This document shows positions 32,756-41,956 of a stretch of 47,864 nucleotides of DNA, in pieces (the stretch's first letter is position 1; each line of letters opens with the position of its first letter). The notes below the pieces were generated by a model. The model saw only the letters and a program-made list of their open reading frames with translations. It did not search any database and had not been told where the DNA came from. Where the stretch lies: the NCBI RefSeq assembly GCF_020251205.1, contig NZ_JAIWYX010000023.1, positions 1-47,864 on the forward strand, in the 5' to 3' direction. The DNA comes from Arthrobacter sp. M4. GTDB taxonomy: Bacteria > Actinomycetota > Actinomycetes > Actinomycetales > Micrococcaceae. Position numbers and translations under genes: made by a program.

Positions 32756-33855
32756 ATCACGGCCCGGTCGGCGTCGCAGTCATCGGTGCCGGCAACATCA
32801 GCAAGCAGTACCTGGACAACCTCACCACCTTCCCGGACCTCAAGGTCCACGTGATCGCGGACTTGTTCGTCGAGGCCGCCGAGGCGCGGGCCAAGGAGTA
32901 CGGGATTCCCGAATGGGGGACGCCGGAGCTGGCGCTGAACCATCCCGACGTCGAGCTCATCGTGAACCTGACCATCCCGGCCGCGCACGTCGAGGTCGCC
33001 ACGGCCGCGGTCAACGCGGGCAAGCACGTGTGGACGGAGAAGCCGTTCTCCCTGGACCGTGAATCCGGGCTTGGCCTGCTCAAGGCCGCCGACACCGCAG
33101 GCATCCGGCTCGGCACGGCACCGGACACGTTCCTTGGCGCTGGCCTGCAGACGGCGCGCCGCATCATCGAACGTGGCGATATCGGCACCCCGTTGACCGG
33201 CATGACCACGTTCCAGACCCCCGGCCCGGAGTCCTGGCACCCGAACCCGGCTTTCCTATTCCAGCACGGCGCAGGACCGCTGTTCGACATGGGCCCGTAC
33301 TACCTCACCGCCCTGGTCCAGACCTTCGGTTCGGTCCGCAAGGTGGCCGCCGTGGGCTCCGCCGCGAAGGCGACCCGCGTCATCGGTTCCGGTCCCAAGG
33401 CCGGGGAGGAATTCGCCGTCGAGGTCCCCACGCACGTCTCGGCGATGGCACAGTTCGAGGGCGGGCAGTCCTCTCACAGCGTCTTCTCCTTCGAGTCCCC
33501 GCGGCTGCGCATGGGCTTCGTGGAGATCACCGGGTCCGAGGCCACCCTGTCCCTGCCGGACCCGAACTACTTCGAGGGCGACCTCAAGCTCTGGCGCCCC
33601 GGCGCGGAAGAACCGGAAATCATCCCCGCCACCGGACCGGCCAACGGCCGCGGCCTGGGCGTACTGGACATGGCCCGCGCCATCCGGGCAGGCGTCCCGC
33701 ACCGGGCCACCGGCGACCTTGCCTACCACGTCTTGGACACGATGGTCTCGATCTCCGAGTCCGTGGAGTCGGGATCGTTCGTGGACGTCACCAGCAACGC
33801 CCCCGTTTCGGCCGCCGTCCCCGAGGACTGGGCGCCCGAAACCGCAACCCTTTAA
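32752..33855 (+). CDS. Gfo/Idh/MocA-family oxidoreductase
   Basis: The 367-residue protein starts at GTG 32752, overlapping the isomerase stop as GTGA. It shows VGVAVIGAGNISKQYLDNL, VELIVNLTIPAAHVEVA and the WTEKPFSL loop, then HGAGPLFDMGPYYLTAL, which matches the D-[IVM]-[GS]-xH/Y region of the substrate domain. It probably oxidises or reduces a sugar carbon with NAD(P). From here to 36076 third codon positions look more strongly G/C than in the genes before it. Confidence 0.91.
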   Translation: MNHGPVGVAVIGAGNISKQYLDNLTTFPDLKVHVIADLFVEAAEARAKEYGIPEWGTPELALNHPDVELIVNLTIPAAHVEVATAAVNAGKHVWTEKPFSLDRESGLGLLKAADTAGIRLGTAPDTFLGAGLQTARRIIERGDIGTPLTGMTTFQTPGPESWHPNPAFLFQHGAGPLFDMGPYYLTALVQTFGSVRKVAAVGSAAKATRVIGSGPKAGEEFAVEVPTHVSAMAQFEGGQSSHSVFSFESPRLRMGFVEITGSEATLSLPDPNYFEGDLKLWRPGAEEPEIIPATGPANGRGLGVLDMARAIRAGVPHRATGDLAYHVLDTMVSISESVESGSFVDVTSNAPVSAAVPEDWAPETATL

Positions 33856-33875
33856 GAATCCTGAGGAATCGAAAC

Positions 33876-35072
33876 ATGACCACCCCCGCCAACATTGACC
33901 AGAGCCCCGGTTCGCGGCAACGCCCCCTGGGTGTGGCCGCCATCGGTTACGCCTTCATGGGGAAGGCGCACTCGAATGCGTGGCGGAATGTGGCCAGCTT
34001 CTTCGACGTCCCGGCCTTCGAGCAGAAAGTACTCGTAGGCCGGGACGCCACTCAGGTTGCCGAGGCCGCCGCCAAATACGGCTGGGCCGAATCAGCCACC
34101 GACTGGCGTTCGGTCATTGACCGGGAGGATATCGACATCATCGACATCTGCGCCCCGGGCTGGATGCACGCCGAAATCGCGATCGCCGCTCTGGCCGCCG
34201 GCAAGCACGTCCTGGTCGAGAAACCGCTCGCGAACACCCTCGCCGAAGCCGAACTCATGACCGCCGCGGCAGCCAAGGCCCGCGCCAACGGCGTGCAGTC
34301 GATGATCGGCTTCAACTACCGCCGCGTCCCCGCCCTGGCCCTCGCCCGGGAACTGATCGCCGAAGGCCGGCTCGGCACCGTCCGGCACATCCGCGCCGCG
34401 TACCTGCAGGACTGGCTGTCCGACGGCGAATCCCCAATGACCTGGCGCCTGCGCAAGGAAACCGCAGGCTCGGGTGCCCTGGGCGACATCGCCTCCCACG
34501 CCATCGACCAAATCCAATACCTCACCGGCCAAAGGATCCTTGAGGCATCGGGGAAGTTGAAGACATTCGTCACCCAGCGGCCGGGCGAGCAGGGGATGGA
34601 AGATGTCACCGTCGATGACGCGGCATGGGCCACGTTCTGGCTCACCGGCGACATGGGAGCTTCTGTTGAAGCGTCCCGTGTAGCGACAGGCCAAAAAAAC
34701 AGCCTCCGCATCGAGGTTTATGGCACCAAGGGAGCCCTCACCTTCGATCTTGAGACCCTGAACGAACTTCAATTCCTGGATGCCACCGTTCCTGTCCGGG
34801 AGCAGGGTTTCCGGCGGATCCTGGTCAACGAGCCCGAACACCCCTACCTCGAAGCCTGGTGGCCGCAAGGGCACATCATCGGCTGGGAACACACCTTCAC
34901 CCACCAGATCCGCGACTTCCTCACCGCCATTGTCACCGGCGAGGCGCCCTCGCCGTCGTTTGAAGACGGCCTCCAGATCCAGCGCGTCCTGGCCGCCGTC
35001 GAAGATTCCGCCAACAACAAAAGCACCCTCACCTTCATCAACACGACCTCCCTTGTCAGCGAAGGAGCCTGA
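33876..35072 (+). CDS. Gfo/Idh/MocA-family oxidoreductase, levoglucosan/glucoside 3-dehydrogenase-like
   Basis: The 398-residue protein has GVAAIGYAFMGKAHSNAWRN, DIIDICAPGWMHAEIAIAAL, VLVEKPLANT, SMIGFNYRRVPAL, YLQDWLSDGESPMTWRL and GSGALGDIASHAIDQI. The YLQDW and SGALGDIxSH motifs are those I associate with the levoglucosan dehydrogenase-like subgroup described from Pseudarthrobacter, which oxidises the C3 hydroxyl. GAGGAA upstream is a weak ribosome site. Following a paralogue and preceding an isomerase-fold protein, it fits C3 oxidation before elimination of a glycosidic bond. The substrate assignment is a hypothesis. Confidence 0.9.
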   Translation: MTTPANIDQSPGSRQRPLGVAAIGYAFMGKAHSNAWRNVASFFDVPAFEQKVLVGRDATQVAEAAAKYGWAESATDWRSVIDREDIDIIDICAPGWMHAEIAIAALAAGKHVLVEKPLANTLAEAELMTAAAAKARANGVQSMIGFNYRRVPALALARELIAEGRLGTVRHIRAAYLQDWLSDGESPMTWRLRKETAGSGALGDIASHAIDQIQYLTGQRILEASGKLKTFVTQRPGEQGMEDVTVDDAAWATFWLTGDMGASVEASRVATGQKNSLRIEVYGTKGALTFDLETLNELQFLDATVPVREQGFRRILVNEPEHPYLEAWWPQGHIIGWEHTFTHQIRDFLTAIVTGEAPSPSFEDGLQIQRVLAAVEDSANNKSTLTFINTTSLVSEGA

Positions 35073-35074
35073 CC

Positions 35075-36076
35075 ATGCCTCGCCCGTATACCCTGTTCAC
35101 CGGCCAGTGGGCCGACCTCCCCTTCGAGGAAGTCGCGCGTCTTGCGTCCGGCTGGGGCTACGACGGCCTCGAGATCGCCGTCTCCGGGGACCACCTGGAC
35201 GCCTGGCGCTGGGACGAACCCGGCTACGTCGAGTCCAAGCTGGAGGTCCTGGACAAGTACAACCTCAAGGTCTGGGCCATCTCCAACCACCTCAAAGGCC
35301 AGGCCGTCTGCGATGACCCTATCGACTTCCGCCACCAGGCCATCGTCGGGTCCAAGGTCTGGGGCGACGGCGACCCAGAAGGCGTCCGGCAGCGCGCCGC
35401 CGAGGAAATGAAACACACCGCCCGCCTCGCCAAGGCCCTTGGCGTGGACACCGTCGTCGGGTTCACCGGCTCCTCCATCTGGCAGTACGTGGCCATGTTC
35501 CCGCCCGTCCCGGAAAAAGTCATCGACGCCGGCTACCAGGACTTCGCCGACCGCTGGAACCCGATCCTGGACGTCTTCGACGAACAAGGGGTGAAGTTCG
35601 CGCATGAAGTCCACCCCTCCGAGATCGCCTACGACTACTGGACCACCGTCCGCACCCTGGAGGCCATTGGGCACCGGGAAGCGTTCGGCCTGAACTGGGA
35701 CCCCTCGCACATGATGTGGCAGGGGATCGACCCGGTCTCCTTCATCTGGGACTTCAAGGACCGGATCTACCACGTGGACTGCAAGGACACCAAGATCCGC
35801 CAGACCGGCCGCAACACCGTCCTGGGCTCCCACCTGCCCTGGGGCGACCCGCGACGCGGCTGGGACTTCGTCTCCGCCGGACGCGGCGACGTCCCCTGGG
35901 AAGCAGCCTTCCGGGCACTGTCCGCGATCGGCTACTCCGGTCCGATTTCGATCGAGTGGGAAGACGCCGGCATGGACCGCCTCCACGGCGCCCCCGAAGC
36001 CCTCGCCGCCCTCAAGAAATTCGACTTCCCCGCCTCCCAAACCAGCTTCGACGCAGCCTTCAGCGCCAAGGACTAA
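35075..36076 (+). CDS. Sugar phosphate isomerase/epimerase-family TIM-barrel protein
   Basis: This 333-residue protein is larger than the isomerase at 31952 and only distantly related. Motifs are WGYDGLEIAVSGDHLD, KVWAISNHLKGQAV, GVKFAHEVHPSEIAYDYW, FGLNWDPSHMMWQGIDP, YHVDCKDTKI and GPISIEWEDAGMDR, giving the His/Glu/Asp metal ligands of the fold. The start is 2 nt after the previous stop, with AAGGAG inside that gene. Related proteins work with Gfo/Idh/MocA dehydrogenases on 3-keto glycosides. It is the last gene of the operon. Confidence 0.91.
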   Translation: MPRPYTLFTGQWADLPFEEVARLASGWGYDGLEIAVSGDHLDAWRWDEPGYVESKLEVLDKYNLKVWAISNHLKGQAVCDDPIDFRHQAIVGSKVWGDGDPEGVRQRAAEEMKHTARLAKALGVDTVVGFTGSSIWQYVAMFPPVPEKVIDAGYQDFADRWNPILDVFDEQGVKFAHEVHPSEIAYDYWTTVRTLEAIGHREAFGLNWDPSHMMWQGIDPVSFIWDFKDRIYHVDCKDTKIRQTGRNTVLGSHLPWGDPRRGWDFVSAGRGDVPWEAAFRALSAIGYSGPISIEWEDAGMDRLHGAPEALAALKKFDFPASQTSFDAAFSAKD

Positions 36077-36118
36077 CGCCGACTCCCCGCTGCAGGGGGC
36101 AGGTGCGGGAAATATGAA

Positions 36119-36163
36119 GACCTCTTAGATTGGCGATTCTGATGTTCGCCAATCTAAGAGGTC
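36119..36163. terminator. Bidirectional terminator, perfect 18-bp stem
   Basis: GACCTCTTAGATTGGCGA at 36119-36136 is exactly complementary to 36146-36163, with a 9-nt loop. It lies between the end of the plus-strand sugar operon (36076) and the end of the minus-strand regulator (36185), so it can stop both. The stem is AT-rich for this genome and CTTTGTCTTTGG follows. Confidence 0.88.
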
Positions 36164-36184
36164 CTTTGTCTTTGGCCGTCGACT

Positions 36185-37072
36185 TCAGGCGTCGGTTTTC
36201 GCTTGGGCATCGGGTCGTTGGGGAAACTCTGTAGCCGCCCAGGACGCCAAGAGACGCAGAGCCTCTTCGGAAGCAGATCCGGGTTCAGCGGCGTAAAAGG
36301 TCAGCGTCAGACCTGGCTCGGAGTTCATCTCCAATGCCTCATAAGCGAAAGTGAGCTCACCAACAACGGGGTGACGAAAAGTCTTGAATCCTGTCCCGTG
36401 GTGACGGACGTTATGGGCGCTCCAACGACCTCGGAATTCTTCGCTTCGAGTGGAAAGTTCGCCCACGAGGTCGTGCAACTCTTTATTTCGAGGGTCCCGG
36501 CCCGCTTCGGTATGCAGGATGGACACCACTACATCGGCTGCCCAATCCCAGTCTCCCTGCAGTTCACGGCTGCGGTCGTCGAGGAACGTGAATATTGCGA
36601 GGTTTGGCGGGTAACCCGGCATGTCGAACGCATCCTTGTAGATGGCCCGTGCCAGAGCATTGACGGCTAGCAAATCCATTCTTCCGTTGCGGACAAACGC
36701 CGGCCCAGCTGTAAATCCGTCGAGCACCCACTGAAGACTCGGGTGAGGAGCCCAGGTCTTAGGGTTCCGGCGCCTGGGCGGGCGGCCTACCGGACTTGCA
36801 GCGTGGGCAAGGTCGAACAAATGCGCTCTTTCAGCATCATCGAGACGCAATGCTTGAGCAAGACTGGCCAGAATCTCCGGCGATGCACCGTTGAGGGCGC
36901 CTTGTTCAAGCCGGGTGTAGTACTCCACGCTCACACCGGCAAGGGCAGCAACTTCGCTGCGGCGTAGTCCGGTTACCCGACGATTTCTTCCCTCTGGCAG
37001 ACCGACCTGCTGGGGAGTTACACGTTCACGCCGCGACGTAAGAAACTCGCGCACCTCTGCTCGGTTGTCCAT
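36185..37072 (-). CDS. MmyB-like XRE-family transcriptional regulator
   Basis: The 295-residue protein has an N-terminal HTH (VTGLRRSEVAALAGVSVEYY, TRLEQG; about 30-60) and a C-terminal MmyB-type ligand-binding domain (LLAVNALARAIYKDAF, ADVVVSILHTEAGRDPRNKE, HGTGFKTFRHPVVGEL, PGLTLTFYAAEPGS). ATG 37072 is chosen because the paralogue at 42292-43221 starts at the same point (MDIQQEVREFL versus MDNRAEVREFL). MmyB-like regulators are known to sit divergently from redox genes and bind fatty-acid-like ligands. Here the divergent gene is a zinc alcohol dehydrogenase. Box B in between is the likely operator. Confidence 0.92.
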   Translation of the reverse strand: MDNRAEVREFLTSRRERVTPQQVGLPEGRNRRVTGLRRSEVAALAGVSVEYYTRLEQGALNGASPEILASLAQALRLDDAERAHLFDLAHAASPVGRPPRRRNPKTWAPHPSLQWVLDGFTAGPAFVRNGRMDLLAVNALARAIYKDAFDMPGYPPNLAIFTFLDDRSRELQGDWDWAADVVVSILHTEAGRDPRNKELHDLVGELSTRSEEFRGRWSAHNVRHHGTGFKTFRHPVVGELTFAYEALEMNSEPGLTLTFYAAEPGSASEEALRLLASWAATEFPQRPDAQAKTDA

Positions 37073-37103
37073 GCATTCCACGTTAGATCAGAGGTCAACG
37101 GTT

Positions 37104-37129
37104 AGGGATACCCTGCCAGTACTACCATC
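37104..37129. promoter_or_regulatory. Candidate MmyB-type regulator box B with adjoining palindrome
   Basis: CTGCCAGTACTACCATC (37113-37129) is 15/17 identical to box A at 26699. It adjoins the perfect palindrome AGGG-ata-CCCT (37104-37114), also found before the gene at 40961. The position, between divergent genes starting at 37072 and 37221, is right for an operator controlling both. Confidence 0.6.
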
Positions 37130-37220
37130 ATCCGGGACTGCTTCCGTTCGTCGACACATGGTTGAGTTGAGGAAACCCTCTTAAGGGCCCAATCAGGGCC
37201 CGATCGCCCCAGGAGAGACA

Positions 37221-38264
37221 TTGCTAACCGTAAACGCCTTTGCCGCACCGTCCAGCAGCGACTTGCTCGAGCCAGTCACCATCACGAGGAGGGATGTTGG
37301 GCCCAAAGACGTCTTGATTGAGATCAAGTACAGCGGAATCTGTCACTCGGACATCCATACGGTTCGGGAGGACTGGGGTGCCGTTCAGCACCCCTTGGTG
37401 GTAGGCCACGAGATCGTTGGCCTCGTCGCAGAGGTTGGAGCCGAAGTCACCAAGCACGCCGTTGGCGATCGGGTTGGCGTCGGGTGCATGGTCGACTCTT
37501 GCCGCGAATGCGAGAACTGTCTCGCAGGGGAGGAGCAGTACTGCCTCAACGGCAACACGGGCACCTACAACGTTGTTGACTCTGACGGAAGGATCACGCA
37601 GGGTGGATACTCCACCCACATCGTCGTCACGGAAGACTTTGTTCTCAGTATCCCCGAAGCACTCGACTTCGCCGCAGCCGCACCACTGCTCTGCGCAGGG
37701 GTCACCACTTACTCGCCCCTGCGCTATTGGCAGGCCGGTCCGGGTAAGAAGGTGGCAATCGTCGGCATGGGCGGGCTCGGTCATATGGCCGTCAAGATCG
37801 CCGACGTTATGGGCGCCGAGGTCACGGTCCTCTCCCGGACCCTAGCGAAAAAGGACGACGGCCTACGCTTGGGTGCAGATCACTACTTTGCGACGGAGGA
37901 CCCGGAGACTTTTAACGTCCTCAAGAACAGCTTCGACCTAATACTCAATACCGTTTCCGCGCCCGTAGAGCTGGCTTCCTACCTTGCCCTTCTGCGAAGG
38001 AACGGCACGATGGTGAATGTCGGCGCACCCGCCGAGCCGCTTCCTCTTCACGTCTTTAACATCATGGAAAACCGACGATCGTTTGCAGGCTCTGGCATCG
38101 GCGGGATCCGCGAGACGCAAGAGATGCTCAACTTCTGCGCCGAACATGGGATCAATCCTGAGACAGAGCTCATCGAGGCCGCCTACATCAATGAGGCTTG
38201 GAAGCGCCTCCTAGCAGCCGATGTGCGTTACCGCTTCGTCATCGACGCCCACACCTTCGCCTGA
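37221..38264 (+). CDS. Zinc-dependent NAD(P) alcohol dehydrogenase (CAD/YahK type)
   Basis: The 347-residue medium-chain dehydrogenase has SGICHSDIHTVREDWG, PLVVGHEIVG (catalytic zinc Cys/His/Glu), a four-Cys structural zinc loop (SCRECENCLAGEEQYC) and VAIVGMGGLGHMAVKIA (cofactor motif). This pattern is that of cinnamyl alcohol dehydrogenase/YahK broad-range aldehyde reductases. TTG 37221 follows AGGAGAG closely. It is divergent from the MmyB-like regulator and followed by an aldo/keto reductase and an exporter, suggesting an aldehyde detoxification set. Confidence 0.92.
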   Translation: MLTVNAFAAPSSSDLLEPVTITRRDVGPKDVLIEIKYSGICHSDIHTVREDWGAVQHPLVVGHEIVGLVAEVGAEVTKHAVGDRVGVGCMVDSCRECENCLAGEEQYCLNGNTGTYNVVDSDGRITQGGYSTHIVVTEDFVLSIPEALDFAAAAPLLCAGVTTYSPLRYWQAGPGKKVAIVGMGGLGHMAVKIADVMGAEVTVLSRTLAKKDDGLRLGADHYFATEDPETFNVLKNSFDLILNTVSAPVELASYLALLRRNGTMVNVGAPAEPLPLHVFNIMENRRSFAGSGIGGIRETQEMLNFCAEHGINPETELIEAAYINEAWKRLLAADVRYRFVIDAHTFA

Positions 38265-38345
38265 ACATTAGATGCACAGGCGACGCGCAGCCGCATGCGA
38301 AAGGGCTGGCGCCTGCCAGCTTGAAGCAATGAAAGAGAGCAACAT

Positions 38346-39338
38346 ATGTTGAAGGAACGCACCCTCGGCCGACAGGGCTTGAAAGTCGCCGAACTTGGGC
38401 TGGGAACGATGGGCATGACCGCCTTTTATGGCACGTCCGGGAGCAAAGACGAGAGCGTTGCGGTCATCCGCCGGGCTCACGAGCTCGGCGTGACGATGTT
38501 CGATACTGCCGAGCTCTACAACATGGGGAACGGCTCAAACGAAATCCTCCTCGGCGAGGCAATCCGCTCATTTCGTGACGAGGTTCAAGTCGCCACGAAA
38601 TTCGGCTTCACGTACGACCAGCACGGAAACTCCAACGGGCACGACAGCAGCCCTGAGAATATCCGCAGAGTTGCGGAAAACAGTCTGAGGTATCTGAAGA
38701 CCGATGTCATCGACGTCTTCTACCAGCATCGTCCGGACCCGAACATCCCCATTGAGGACGTTGCGGGAGCCGTAAAGGAACTCATCGATGAGGGCAAGGT
38801 CCGCTACTTCGGGCTGAGCGAGGCAGGACCAGAGACGATCCGCCGGGCCCACGACGTCCAGCCCGTGTCCGTGCTCCAGACGGAGTATTCGATTTTCGAA
38901 CGAGGAGTAGAGTCTGACGTGCTGTCAGTAGTCCGCGAACTCGGCATTGGGTTTGTCGCCTACTCACCGCTGGGCCGTGGCTTCCTGACGTCAACCGTTA
39001 AGCCGTCCGGTGACTACGACGAGTCAGATATGCGTCGATTCGATCCTCGCTGGCAGGGCGAGAACTACACGAAGAACAAGCTGGCGATCGATCAACTCAG
39101 TGAGCTCGCTTCTGCTAAACAGATCACCCCCGCACAATTGGCATTGGCCTGGCTGCTTGCCCAAGGTGAGGACATCGTTCCAATTCCCGGAACAAGAAGC
39201 CGAATCAGATTGGAGGAGAACCTCGGGGCCGCAGAGGTGACACTAAGCGAATCGGAGATCGAGCGAATCCACGAAATCGTGCCGGAGGGTGCCTACGGTG
39301 CCCGATACGTTTCGGAACACCTTCCAACCTGGGTTTGA
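38346..39338 (+). CDS. Aldo/keto reductase
   Basis: The 330-residue protein has the AKR barrel with the tetrad regions FDTAELYNMG (Asp, Tyr), ATKFGF (Lys) and YQHRPDP (His), and the C-terminal NADPH motif PIPGTRSRIRLEENLGA. It reduces aldehydes or ketones. GAAAGAGAG lies before ATG 38346. Its stop lies 50 nt before the exporter's best start, within one transcription unit from 37221. Confidence 0.93.
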   Translation: MLKERTLGRQGLKVAELGLGTMGMTAFYGTSGSKDESVAVIRRAHELGVTMFDTAELYNMGNGSNEILLGEAIRSFRDEVQVATKFGFTYDQHGNSNGHDSSPENIRRVAENSLRYLKTDVIDVFYQHRPDPNIPIEDVAGAVKELIDEGKVRYFGLSEAGPETIRRAHDVQPVSVLQTEYSIFERGVESDVLSVVRELGIGFVAYSPLGRGFLTSTVKPSGDYDESDMRRFDPRWQGENYTKNKLAIDQLSELASAKQITPAQLALAWLLAQGEDIVPIPGTRSRIRLEENLGAAEVTLSESEIERIHEIVPEGAYGARYVSEHLPTWV

Positions 39339-39388
39339 GAGCGGTGGCTCGCGCGTTTTCCAAGGGTCTGAGCACGGAAGGGGCAAAC

Positions 39389-40828
39389 GTGGAGCCAGAA
39401 GGCTTGATAACACCCAACCTGCCCTCTGTCGCGGCAGCATCGCAGGGGAGTCCGATCGCAGCAGTAGCGGCAGCCGCCTTGGGAATGTTCGCAGTGACGC
39501 TAGATGCCGTCGTCGTTAACGTTGCATTGCCCAGTATTCGGCAGGACCTGGGAGGTGGCATAGCGGGTCTCCAATGGATCGTGGACGGTTACACTCTGAC
39601 CTTCGCCGCGTTCCTGCTCTCCGCGGGCTCGCTTTCGGATAGGCTCGGCTCCCGACGATCCTTCGGTATAGGTGTGGCGCTGTTCGTGGTCGCCTCCGTG
39701 GGGTGCGGCCTTGCCCCGAACTTGGTAGCCCTCATTGTGGCGCGGCTTGCTCAGGGTGCAGCGGCTGCGGTGATGATGCCATCATCGATGGCCGTCATCG
39801 CGCAAGCCTTCCCTGAACCCGCCCGCCGTGCGCGCTCAGTTGCGGCATGGGCAATGGGCGGAGCTGTCGCATCCAGCTCGGGGCCAGTCATCGGCGGTCT
39901 GCTTACACTTGCTAGCTGGCGGCTGATTTTCTTGATTAACCTCCCTGTCGGCCTTCTCATAGTGTTTTTGCTGATTTGCGCGGGACGGCCGACCGCTACG
40001 CAGCGACGAAAGGTTCCGTTCGACTGGGTGGGTCAGGTGACAGCCATTCTGGCGATGGGCAGCATTATTTACGCAACTATCGAGGCCGGTTCAGTGGGCA
40101 TCCAGGCACCCCAAGTCCTGGCCACACTGGCCGTCGGCGTGGCGGCGTTCGGTGGATTCGTCCTCGCCCAGGCCCGCGGGAGACACCCCATGATTCCGCA
40201 CGAGTTGGTGCATTCAAGAACGGTTTCCATCGCCTCAGCTGTTGGCTTCGCCTTTATGGTCGGCTTCTATGGACTCCCTTTTGTGATGAGCCTCTATCTC
40301 CAGGAGGGCCGCGGTCTCACCGCCCTGGAAACTGGCTTGGTCTTCCTGCCGATGATGATCATCGGCCTGATCGTGACGCCCTTCACCGCTTGGCTCATCG
40401 AACGAATCGGCGCACGGCGCTTGGTCACAACTGGCCTCATAGTGATGGCGACTGGCCTCGCATCCGTTGCACTCGCCCCCGCGCAGACACCTGTTTGGGT
40501 ACTTTCGACCATCATGGTGGTCGTCGGCCTGTCCGGGCCACTCATCATGCCACCCATGACGAGCCTGCTTCTAGGCAACGTGGCCGGACATGTTTCCGGG
40601 ACGGCGAGCGGCGTTTTTAACACGAGTCGGCAGATTGGCGGTGGCCTGGCGGTCGCAGTCTTTGGCGCTCTCTTGGCGGAGCGTTCTGAATTCAACAGTG
40701 GAGTGGCCGCAAGCCTGTCCACGGCGGCCGCGGTTGCCCTGATTGCGGCAACGGCCAGTCGATTCCTCCCCACAGGAAACGAGTCCGCGATCGGCAGGCA
40801 TACGCAGGCGGCAGCACCGCCGTCGTAA
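39389..40828 (+). CDS. MFS drug/metabolite exporter, DHA2 (14-TM) type
   Basis: From GTG 39389 (GGAAGG about 8 nt upstream) the protein has 479 residues. An upstream TTG at 39335 overlapping the previous stop is an alternative. About 14 membrane segments are seen. Motifs are LDAVVVNVALPSI (motif D1), LSDRLGSRRSF (motif A) and ASSSGPVIGGLL (motif C, exporters). It likely expels toxic intermediates or antibiotics with protons. Confidence 0.92.
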   Translation: MEPEGLITPNLPSVAAASQGSPIAAVAAAALGMFAVTLDAVVVNVALPSIRQDLGGGIAGLQWIVDGYTLTFAAFLLSAGSLSDRLGSRRSFGIGVALFVVASVGCGLAPNLVALIVARLAQGAAAAVMMPSSMAVIAQAFPEPARRARSVAAWAMGGAVASSSGPVIGGLLTLASWRLIFLINLPVGLLIVFLLICAGRPTATQRRKVPFDWVGQVTAILAMGSIIYATIEAGSVGIQAPQVLATLAVGVAAFGGFVLAQARGRHPMIPHELVHSRTVSIASAVGFAFMVGFYGLPFVMSLYLQEGRGLTALETGLVFLPMMIIGLIVTPFTAWLIERIGARRLVTTGLIVMATGLASVALAPAQTPVWVLSTIMVVVGLSGPLIMPPMTSLLLGNVAGHVSGTASGVFNTSRQIGGGLAVAVFGALLAERSEFNSGVAASLSTAAAVALIAATASRFLPTGNESAIGRHTQAAAPPS

Positions 40829-40899
40829 TCGTGCGGGGTGAGCACCTTCGAGGGTTTCAACAACACGGGTGGCCAAGCCTACTCACGGTAAGGGTGGCC

Positions 40900-40931
40900 C
40901 TGCCGGTGGCAGTATAAAGAGGGTATCCCTC
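40900..40931. promoter_or_regulatory. Candidate MmyB-type regulator box C
   Basis: CTGCCGGTGGCAG (40900-40912) is an inverted repeat that shares CTGCCGGT with box D. It is followed by the palindrome GAGGG-tat-CCCTC (40919-40931), whose core is the reverse complement of the one in box B. It ends 29 nt before the aldo/keto reductase at 40961. It is the weakest of the four boxes. Confidence 0.45.
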
Positions 40932-40960
40932 ATCGACATGCCGGTACTTAGGGTAGAACC

Positions 40961-41956
40961 ATGACTCACTCGATGACATACGGGCACTTGGGGCGATCCG
41001 GTTTGAAGGTCAGCCGCATTGCCCTCGGGACCATGAACTTTGGTTTCACGGCTGACGAACCGACCAGTTCCGCGATCATGGACACCGCCATTGAAGCGGG
41101 CATCAACTTCTTTGACACCGCGGATGTCTATGGCGGCCTGCAAACCCCCGACATGAAGAAGGGCTATGGGATCTCGGAGGAGATCATTGGCCGGTGGATG
41201 AAGCAAACCGGGCACCGCGACGACATTGTGCTGGCTTCGAAGGTGTACCAGCCTATGGGGCTGGGGCCGAACGATCGCAGACTTTCGGCCTACCATATCC
41301 GCCGTGCCTGCGAGGCGAGCTTGCGGCGGCTCCAGACCGATCACATCGACCTCTACCAAATGCATCACATAGACCGTGCCACCCCATGGGATGAGATATG
41401 GCAGGCCATGGAGCAACTGGTCCGCGAAGGCAAAATTAGCTACGTCGGTAGCAGCAACTTCGCAGGGTGGGATATCGCACTCGCCCAGTCAGTTGCTTCG
41501 TCCCGGCACTTCCTCGGTCTGGCTTCGGAGCAGAGCCTGTATAACCTCACGAATCGGGCCGTGGAGATGGAGCTGATTCCTGCACTCCGCCATTTGGGTG
41601 TAGGTCTACTGCCCTATAGTCCGCTAAGCGCTGGGCTGCTCGCCGGGGCGCTTGAGGGCGCCGCTGCCCGGCAACGGTCCGGCGGAAAGGTACACCCGCA
41701 ACTTGAAGCGAACCGTGAAAAGCTCGAAGCCTACGAAGGATTGTGTCGCGAGCTGGGCAACAAGCCGGCAGACGTGGCCCTTGCCTGGCTTTTAGGTAAC
41801 CCGGTCGTATCCGCTGCGATCATAGGGCCACGCACCGTGGAGCAGATGCGTGACGTCCTCGGAGCCGTCGACGTGCGGCTGGATGCAGAAACCGTGGACC
41901 GGCTGGACAGGATCTGGCCCGGACCAGGCGAAGCCCCGGAAGCCTATGCATGGTGA
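40961..41956 (+). CDS. Aldo/keto reductase
   Basis: This 331-residue AKR shows FDTADVYGGL, LASKVYQPMG and YQMHHIDRATPWDE, plus the C-terminal AIIGPRTVEQMRDVLGAV cofactor segment. It is a different subgroup from the AKR at 38346. Motif sets like this occur in reductases of sugar-like or aromatic aldehydes. It has its own upstream region with box C. Confidence 0.93.
   Translation: MTHSMTYGHLGRSGLKVSRIALGTMNFGFTADEPTSSAIMDTAIEAGINFFDTADVYGGLQTPDMKKGYGISEEIIGRWMKQTGHRDDIVLASKVYQPMGLGPNDRRLSAYHIRRACEASLRRLQTDHIDLYQMHHIDRATPWDEIWQAMEQLVREGKISYVGSSNFAGWDIALAQSVASSRHFLGLASEQSLYNLTNRAVEMELIPALRHLGVGLLPYSPLSAGLLAGALEGAAARQRSGGKVHPQLEANREKLEAYEGLCRELGNKPADVALAWLLGNPVVSAAIIGPRTVEQMRDVLGAVDVRLDAETVDRLDRIWPGPGEAPEAYAW

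Noticed and set aside
34844..36040. Long open frame (398 codons) on the minus strand
   Set aside because: It is antisense to the isomerase/epimerase gene at 35075 and the end of the dehydrogenase before it; the sense genes have clear family motifs.
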